A stretch of DNA of 64,000 nucleotides from Procambarus clarkii (lineage: Eukaryota > Arthropoda > Malacostraca > Decapoda > Cambaridae): the NCBI RefSeq assembly GCF_040958095.1, contig NC_091176.1, positions 45,454,855 through 45,518,854 on the forward strand, given 5' to 3'. This document shows, in pieces, positions 57,501 to 64,000 of the stretch. Made by a program: the position numbers and the translations under genes. The notes under the pieces were generated by a model, which was not told where the DNA came from, did no database searches, and was given only the letters and a program-made list of their open reading frames with translations. The first letter of the stretch is position 1, and every line of letters starts with the position of its first letter.

Positions 57501-60500
57501 CCTCTGCCTCGGCCCCTCTGCCTCGGCCCCTCTGCCACTGCCCCTCTGCCTCAGCCCCTCTGCCTCAGCCCCTCTGCCACTGCCCCTCTGCCTCTGCCCC
57601 TCTGCCTCTGCCCCTCTGCTTCAGCCCCTCTCCCTCATCCCCTCTGCCTCAGCCCCTCTGCCTCAGCCTCTCTGCCTCGGCCCCTCTGCCACTGTCTTTC
57701 CGCCTCGGCCCCTCTGCCTCGGCCCCTGTGCCTCGGTCCCTCTGCCTCGGTCCCTCTGCCTCGGCCCCTCTGCCACTGCCCCTCTGCCTCGACCCCTCTG
57801 CCTCAGCCCCTCTGCCTCAGCCCCTCTGCCTCAGCCCCTCTCCCTCTGCCCTTCTGCCTCGGCCCTCTGCTACTGCCCCTCTGCCTCTGCCCCTCTGCCT
57901 CGGCCCCTCTGCCTCAGCCCCTCTGCCTCAGCCCCTCTGCCTCATTCCCTCTGTCACTGCCCCTCTGCCTCAGCCCCTCTGCCTCAGACCCTCTGCCTCA
58001 GCCCCTCTGCCTCTGCCCTTCTGCCTCGGCCTTTCTGCCACTGCCCCTCTGCCTCTGCTGCCTCGGCCCCTCTCCCTCGGCCCCTCTGCCTCAGCACCTC
58101 TGCCTCAGCCCCTCAGTCTCTCTCCCTCGGCCCCTCTGCCTCAGACCCTCTGCCTCGGCCCCTCTGCCTCGGCCCCTCTGCCTCAGCCCCTCTGCCTCAG
58201 CCCCTCTGCCTCAGCCCCTGTGCCACTGCCCCTCTGCCTCAGCCCCTCTGCCCCTGCCCATCTGCCTCAGCCCTCTGCTTCGGCCCCTCTGCCTCAACCC
58301 CTCTGCCTCAGCCCCTCTGCCTCAGCCCCCTCTGCCTCAGCCCCTCTTACTCTGCCCCTCTGCCTCGACCCCTCTGTCTCAGCCCCTCTGCCTCATCCCC
58401 CCTCTGCCTCGGCCCCTCTTACTCTGCCCCTCTGCCTCAGCCCCTCTGCCTCGGCCCCTCTGCCTCGGCACCTCTGCCTCAGCCCTCTGCCTCTGCCCCT
58501 CTGCCTCAGCCCCTCTGCCACTGCCCCTCTGCCTCGGCCCCACTGCCTCAGCCCCTCTGCCTCTGCCCTTCTGCCTCGGCCTTTCTGCCACTGCCCCTCT
58601 GCCTCTGCTGCCTCGGCCCCTCTCCCTCGGCCCCTCTGCCTCAGCACCTCTGCCTCAGCCCCTCAGTCTCTCTCCCTCGGCCCCTCTGCCTCAGACCCTC
58701 TGCCTCGGCCCCTCTGCCTCTGCCCCTCTGCCTCAGCCCCTCTGTCTCAGCCCCTCTGTCTCAGCCCCTCTGCCTCAGCCCCTCTGCCTTGGCCCCTCTG
58801 CCACTGCCCCTCTGCCTCGGCCCCTCTGCCTCAGCCCCTCTGCCTCAGCCCCCTCTGCCTTGGCCCCTCTGCCTCAGCCCCTCTGCCTCAACCCCTCTGC
58901 CTCAGCCCCCTCTGCCTCAGCCCTTCTTACTCTGCTCCTCTGCCTCGACCCCTCTGTCATAGCCCCTCTGCCTCACCCCTCCTCTCTCTCAGCCCCTCAG
59001 CCTCAGCCCCTCTGCCTCAGCCCCACTGTCACTGCCCCGCTGCCTCAGCCCCTCTGCCTCAGACCCTCTGCCTCAGACCCTCTGCCTCAGCCCCTCTGTC
59101 TCTGCCCTTCTGCCTCGGCCTTTCTGCCACAGCCCCTCTGCCTCTGTTGCCTCGGCCCCTCTGCCTCGGCCCCTCTGCCTCAGCCCCTTTGCCCCTGCCC
59201 ATCTGCCTCAGCAACTCTGCCTCAGCCCTTCTGCCTCAGCCCCTCTGCCTCAGCCCCTCTGCCTCAGCCCCCTCTGAATCGGCCCCTCTGCCTCAACCCC
59301 TCTGCCTCAGCCCCTCTGCCTCAGCCCCCTCTGCCTCAGCCCCCTCTGCCTCAGCCCCCTCTGCCTCAGCCCCCTCTTACTCTGCCCCTTTGCCTCGACC
59401 CCTCTGTCTCAGCCCATCTGCCTCATCCCCCTCTGCCTCAGCCCCTCTTACTCTGCCCCTCTGCCTCAGCCCCTCTGCCTCAGCCCTCTGCTTCTGCCCC
59501 TCTGCCTCGGCCCCTCTGCCACTGCCCCTCTGCCTCGGCCCCACTGCCTCGGCACCTCTGCCCCGGCCCCACTGCCTCGGCCCCTCTGCCCTGGCCCCAC
59601 TGCCTCGGCCCCTCTGCCCCGGCCCCTCTGCCACTGCCCTTCTGCCTCGACCCCTCTGCCTCAGCCCCTCTGCCTCAGCCCCTCTGCCTCAGCCCCTCTG
59701 CCTCAGCCCCTCTGCCACTGCCCCTCTGTCTCAGCCCCTCAATCTCAGCCCCCTCTGCCACCGCCCCTCTGCCTCTGCCCCTCTGCCTCTGCCCCTCTGC
59801 CTCAGCTCCTTTGCCTTAGCTCCTCTGCCTCAGCCCTTGTGCCTCTGCCCCTCTGCCTCAGCCCCTGTGCCTCGGCCTCTCTGCCATAGCCCCCCTACCT
59901 CAGCCCCTGTGCCTTTGCCCCTTTGCCTCGGCCTCAGCCGCGCTGCCGCTGCCCCTCTGCTTCAGCTCCTCTGCCTCATCCCATCTGCCTCGGCCCCTCT
60001 GCCTCAGCCCCCTCTGCCTCGGCCCCACTGACTCAGCCCCTCTGCCTCAGCCCCTCTGCCTGAGTCCCCACTGCCTCAGCCCCTCTTACTCTGCCCCTCT
60101 GCCTCGACCCCTCGGTCTCAGCCCCTCTGCCTCAGCTCCCTCTGCCTCAGCCCCTCTTACTCTGCTCCTCTGCCTCAGCCCCTCTGCCTCAGCCCCTCTG
60201 CCTCAGCCTCTTTGCCTCGGCCCCTCTGACACTGCCCCTCTGCCTCAGCCCCTCTGCCTCATCCCCTGTGCCTCGGCCCCTCTGCCTCAGCCCCTCTGCC
60301 TCAGCCCCTGTGCCTCTGCCCCTCTGCCTCGGCCCCTCTGCCTCAGCCCCTCTGCCTCTGCCCCTCTGCCTCAGCCCCTCTGCCTCCGCCCCTCTGCCTT
60401 GGCTCCTCTGCCTCAGCCCCTCTGCCTCAGCCCCTCTGCCTCAGCCCCCTCTGCCTCTGCCCCTCTGCCTCAGCCCCTCTGCCTCAGCCCCTCTGCCATC

Positions 60501-61545
60501 GCCCCTCTGTCTCTGCCCCTCTGCCTCTGCCCCTCTGCCTCAGTCCCTCTGCCTCAGTTCCTCTGCCTCAGCCCCTGTGCCTCGGCCCCTCTGCCTTAGC
60601 CCCTTTGCCTCAGCCCCTGTGCCTCTGCCCCTTTGCCTCGGCCCCTCTGCCTCAGCCGCTCTGTCTCAGCCACTCTGCCTCGGCCCCTCTGCCTCAGCCC
60701 CTTTGCCTCAGCCCCTCTGCCTCAGCCCCTCTGCCTCTGCCCCTCTTCCTCGGCCCCTCTGCCTCTGCCCCTCTGCCTCTGCCCCTCTGCCTCTGCCCCT
60801 CTGCATCGGCCCCTCTGCCACTGCCCCTCTGCCTCGCCCCCTCTGCCTCAGCCCCTCTGCCTCGGCCCCTCTGCCTCGGCCCCTCTGCCAATGCCCCTCT
60901 GCCTCAGCCCCTCTGCCTCAGCCCCTCTGCTACTGCCCCTCTGCCTCTGACCCTCTGCCTCAGCCCCTCTGCCTCAGCCCCTCTGCCTCAGAGTCTCTGC
61001 CTCGGCTCCTCTGCTACTGCCCTTTTGCCTCTGCCCCTCTGCCTCTGTCCCTCTGCCTCAGCCCCTCTGCCTCAGCCCCTCTGCCTCAGCCCCTGTGCCT
61101 CGGCCTCTCTGCCTCAGCCCCTCTGCCTCAGCCCATTGTGCCTCTGCCCCTCTGCCTCGGCCCCTCTGCCTCAGCCCCTCTGCCTCTTCCCATCTGCCTC
61201 AGCCCCTCTGCCTCAGCCCCTCTACCTCAGCCCCTCTGCCTCAGCCCCTCTGCCTCAGCCCCCTCTGCCTCGGCCCCTCTGCCTCAGCCCCTTCTGCCTC
61301 AGCCCCTCTGCCTCAGCCCCCTCTTCCTCAGCCCCTCTTACTCTGCCCCTCTGCCTCGACCCCTCTGTCTCAGCCCCTCTGCCTCAGTCCCCTCTGCCTC
61401 AGCCCCTCTTACTCTGCCCCTCTGCCTCAGCCCCTCTTCCTCAGCCCCTCTGCCTCAGCCTCTCTGCCTCGGCCACTCTGCCACTGCCCCTCTGCCTCTG
61501 CCCCTCTGCCTCGGCCCCTCTGCCTCGGCCCCTCTTTCTCTGCTC
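54561..61545. repeat. 14-bp satellite, block 3
   Basis: Same unit as the other blocks. The longest ORF (over 1300 codons) is a product of the repeat. The block ends at a 500-N gap. Confidence 0.97.
54618..54726. repeat. inverted satellite segment with palindromic junction
   Basis: At 54617/54618 the satellite turns into its own reverse complement (CTGCCTCTGCAGAGGCAG). Read in reverse, the segment matches 40903-40985 and 39112-39170, including the rare CCCCGGCCCC and CCATTGCCACTC variants. Normal orientation resumes after CATCATGCACCACC. Confidence 0.85.
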
Positions 61546-62045
61546 NNNNNNNNNNNNNNNNNNNNNNNNNNNNNNNNNNNNNNNNNNNNNNNNNNNNNNN
61601 NNNNNNNNNNNNNNNNNNNNNNNNNNNNNNNNNNNNNNNNNNNNNNNNNNNNNNNNNNNNNNNNNNNNNNNNNNNNNNNNNNNNNNNNNNNNNNNNNNNN
61701 NNNNNNNNNNNNNNNNNNNNNNNNNNNNNNNNNNNNNNNNNNNNNNNNNNNNNNNNNNNNNNNNNNNNNNNNNNNNNNNNNNNNNNNNNNNNNNNNNNNN
61801 NNNNNNNNNNNNNNNNNNNNNNNNNNNNNNNNNNNNNNNNNNNNNNNNNNNNNNNNNNNNNNNNNNNNNNNNNNNNNNNNNNNNNNNNNNNNNNNNNNNN
61901 NNNNNNNNNNNNNNNNNNNNNNNNNNNNNNNNNNNNNNNNNNNNNNNNNNNNNNNNNNNNNNNNNNNNNNNNNNNNNNNNNNNNNNNNNNNNNNNNNNNN
62001 NNNNNNNNNNNNNNNNNNNNNNNNNNNNNNNNNNNNNNNNNNNNN
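61546..62045. other. assembly gap, 500 Ns
   Basis: Exactly 500 N between the satellite and a MITE copy; true size and linkage are unknown. Confidence 1.
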
Positions 62046-62181
62046 GATAGCGGAAAAAAAGTAGGTTAGATTAGGTAGGTTAGGTTGCCGAAAAACAATT
62101 AATTCATGAAAACTTGGCTTATTAGGCAAATCAGGCCTTGCATAGTAGGCTGAGAAGTGCGTTCTGGCTACTAGGTACGAC
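62046..62181. mobile_element. MITE-like repeat, right end only
   Basis: The right part of the family, with TTAGG-type repeats and the end GGCTACTAGGTACGAC; the left part is lost in the gap. Confidence 0.85.
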
Positions 62182-62217
<36 letters not shown>

Positions 62218-62220
<3 letters not shown>

Positions 62221-62600
62221 GTACCTAGTAGCCAGAACGCAGTTCTCGGCCTACTATGCAAGGCCCGATTTGCCTAATAAGCCAAGTTTCCTGAATTAAT
62301 ATAATATCTCTAAATTTTTTCTTATGAAATGATAAAGCTACCATTTCATTATGTATGAGGTCATTTTTTTTTATTGGAGTTAAAATTAACGTAGATATGT
62401 GACCGAACCTAACCAACCCTACCTAACCTAACCTTACCTATCTTTATAGGTTAGGTTAGGTTAGGTAGCCAAAAATGTTAGGTTAGGTTAGGTTAGGTAG
62501 ATTAGGTAGTCGAAAAAACATTAATTCATGAAAACTTGGCTTATTAGGCAAATCGGGCCATGCAGAGTAGGCTGAGAAGTGCGTTCTGGCTACTAGGTAC

Positions 62601-62603
<3 letters not shown>
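62218..62603. mobile_element. MITE-like repeat, complete copy 1
   Basis: 386 bp with inverted ends (GTCGTACCTAGTAGCCAGAA outward, reverse complement at the right) that pair over about 70 bp, flanked by (TA)n. The centre has CCTAA repeats followed by TTAGG repeats. No coding capacity. Confidence 0.88.
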
Positions 62604-62647
<44 letters not shown>

Positions 62648-62650
<3 letters not shown>

Positions 62651-63033
62651 GTACCTAGTAGCCAGAATGCACTTCTCAGCCTATTATGCAAGGCCCGATT
62701 TGCCTAATTAGCCAAGTTTTCCTGAATTAATATATTTTCTCTAATTTTTTTCTTATGAAATGATAAAGCTACCCATTTCATTATGTATGAGGTCAATTTT
62801 TTTTTATTGGAGTTAAAATTAACGTAGATATATGACCGAACCTAACCAACCCTACCTAACCTAACCTAACCTATCTCTATAGGTTAGGTTAGGTTAGGTA
62901 GCCGAAAAAGTTAGGTTAGGTTAGGTTAGGTAGGTTAGGTAGTCGAAAAACAAATAATTCATGAAAACTTGGCTTATTAGGCAAATTGGGCCTTGCATAG
63001 TAGGCTGAGAAGTGCGTTCTGGCTACTAGGTAC

Positions 63034-63036
<3 letters not shown>
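62648..63036. mobile_element. MITE-like repeat, complete copy 2
   Basis: 389-bp copy very similar to copy 1, again bounded by (TA)n on both sides, with the telomere-like inverted core. Confidence 0.88.
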
Positions 63037-63073
<37 letters not shown>

Positions 63074-63119
63074 TTAATATGTTATATTTATAAATATATA
63101 TGTATATTTAAATATTGAT

Positions 63120-63420
63120 ATATACCTGTGGGTCCAGGAGGCCATCTGTGTCCCCTCAGTTGGTCTCCCTTATCACAGTTTGTGTCTATGGATGTGTGTC
63201 AGTGTGTGAGTGTGTTTATCCCTGTGAGTGTCCGGGTGAGTGTGAGTGCCCCTGTGAGTGTCCGTGTGCGTGTGTGTCCGGATATACCTGTGGATCCACG
63301 AGGCCATCTGTGTCCCCTCAGATGGTCTCCCTTATCACAGTCTATGGGTGTGTGTGTGTGTGAGTATGAGTGTCCCTGTGAGTGTTCGGGTGAGGGTGTG
63401 TGTGTGAGTGTCCGGGTTTA
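63120..63420. repeat. tandem repeat, about 162-bp period, with (GTGT) variants
   Basis: The phrase GAGGCCATCTGTGTCCCCTC occurs at 63138 and 63300, followed each time by TGGTCTCCCTTATCACAGT and a GTGTGAGTGT-type stretch. Overlapping Val/Cys ORFs are artefacts. Confidence 0.8.
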
Positions 63421-63904
63421 TGTGAGGTTTGGTTCCAGGAAACATCCTCCCCCCCCCCCTCCCCATATCTCCTCCCTATTCCCACCGTGGGTTCGAATCC
63501 CAGGTGATTAGACCTGCCCTAGGTCAATGGATCCAAGGTATCCATCCGTGGGCCCAACGTATTTCACCCCTTCCCCACTTTCCAAGGGCCAGGTCAATTC
63601 CAGCTATCCAGGGAACCTGTCGAAACAGAGGCAGCTACAGGAGGGGACACACAAATATTTGTGCCCTGCAGTTACACACCCGTTCCGACAGGCTCGATCG
63701 CAATCTATGCAGATGAGAACACGTTCTCTTCCGACTAGACTACGCTGGAGGCGCTGTATGTGTCAAATTTGGATCCTTTATTTATAGTTAGTATTTTTGG
63801 TGTATTAATTGATTTGTTTTAATTTTTTAATGATTTAGGTAGAGTGATTTAAGGGGTTGGGAGGGGGCGGGTTGCGTGTGTAGTGGATTGTACGAGAACG
63901 TGGT
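63421..63904. other. no gene recognised
   Basis: Mixed-composition sequence with a tRNA B-box-like GGTTCGAATCCC near 63490. Overlapping ORFs of 86-127 codons have no recognisable domain. Confidence 0.4.
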
Positions 63905-64000
63905 TGGTTAGTATTTATCTAGTTGTGTTCACCTAGTTGTGCTTGCGAGGGTTGAGCTCTACTCTTTCGGCCCGCCTCTCAACTGTCAATCAATCAATTA
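63905..64000 (-). mobile_element. 3' end of a LINE, minus strand, cut by the window edge
   Basis: Reverse complement contains GACAGTTGAGAGGCGGG, GAGCTCAACCC and CACAACTAGGTGAACACAAC, matching the tail of the LINE fragment at 5080-5160. Confidence 0.75.

Noticed and set aside
55719..59819. ORF of 1366 codons, Pro/Ser/Leu/Cys-rich
   Set aside because: It is one of many overlapping open frames created by the stop-free 14-bp satellite; no start context, domain or frame preference.
23190..61545. CRISPR-like array interpretation of the regularly spaced repeats
   Set aside because: Units are contiguous 14-bp repeats without unique spacers, in eukaryotic sequence.
63485..63500. GGTTCGAATCCC as a tRNA or SINE promoter
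   Set aside because: A B-box-like match alone; no A box at the expected distance upstream.

Overview
The window looks like nuclear DNA from a decapod crustacean, probably crayfish-like. This rests on the LINE 3' tails ending in AACTAGGTGAGTAC, MITE-like repeats with arthropod telomeric (TTAGG)n cores, long microsatellites and 28S rRNA fragments; the species is inferred. It is a scaffold of three contigs joined by two 500-N gaps (23314-23813 and 61546-62045), so linkage across the gaps is unproven.

Region A (1-23313) is AT-rich and carries a compact, mostly intronless gene set resembling a fossil of a large invertebrate dsDNA virus. It has a glycoprotein-like membrane protein, a BIR (IAP-like) protein, a Nudix protein, small membrane proteins, a head-to-head paralogue pair of about 600-650 aa, a coiled-coil protein, an FCP1/38K-like HAD phosphatase and several unknowns. 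Many of these genes carry only one or two disabling changes (Elongin C homologue, acidic protein, proline-repeat protein, integrase, one paralogue, the 20.5-21.7 kb gene). Microsatellites, a LINE fragment, MITE copies and two 28S rRNA fragments interrupt the cluster.

Region B (23814-61545) is about 19 kb of a 14-bp satellite (unit GCCCCTCTGCCTCA and variants). It is split by a 5.0-kb BEL/Pao LTR retrotransposon with gag-protease but no pol (32091-37122) and by a 13.6-kb element with about 3-kb terminal inverted repeats (40994-54560). The huge ORFs in the satellite are artefacts of a stop-free 14-bp repeat.

The 13.6-kb element is the most interesting object. It has 5'-AG...CT-3' ends, a 6-bp target duplication (CCCCTC) and palindromes near its tips, as in Polinton/Maverick elements, but no polymerase or integrase. 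Its cargo is a spliced BIR-BIR-RING IAP, three tandem macro-domain-like genes (the third split by a solo LTR) and a spliced gene with a methyltransferase-like domain. All five have a TATA box close upstream of the start codon, and the inverted repeats supply poly(A) signals to the two outermost genes. Together they suggest a virus-like or virus-derived mobile cassette for blocking cell death and countering ADP-ribosylation.

Region C (62046-64000) holds MITE copies, a short tandem repeat and the 3' end of a LINE on the minus strand.
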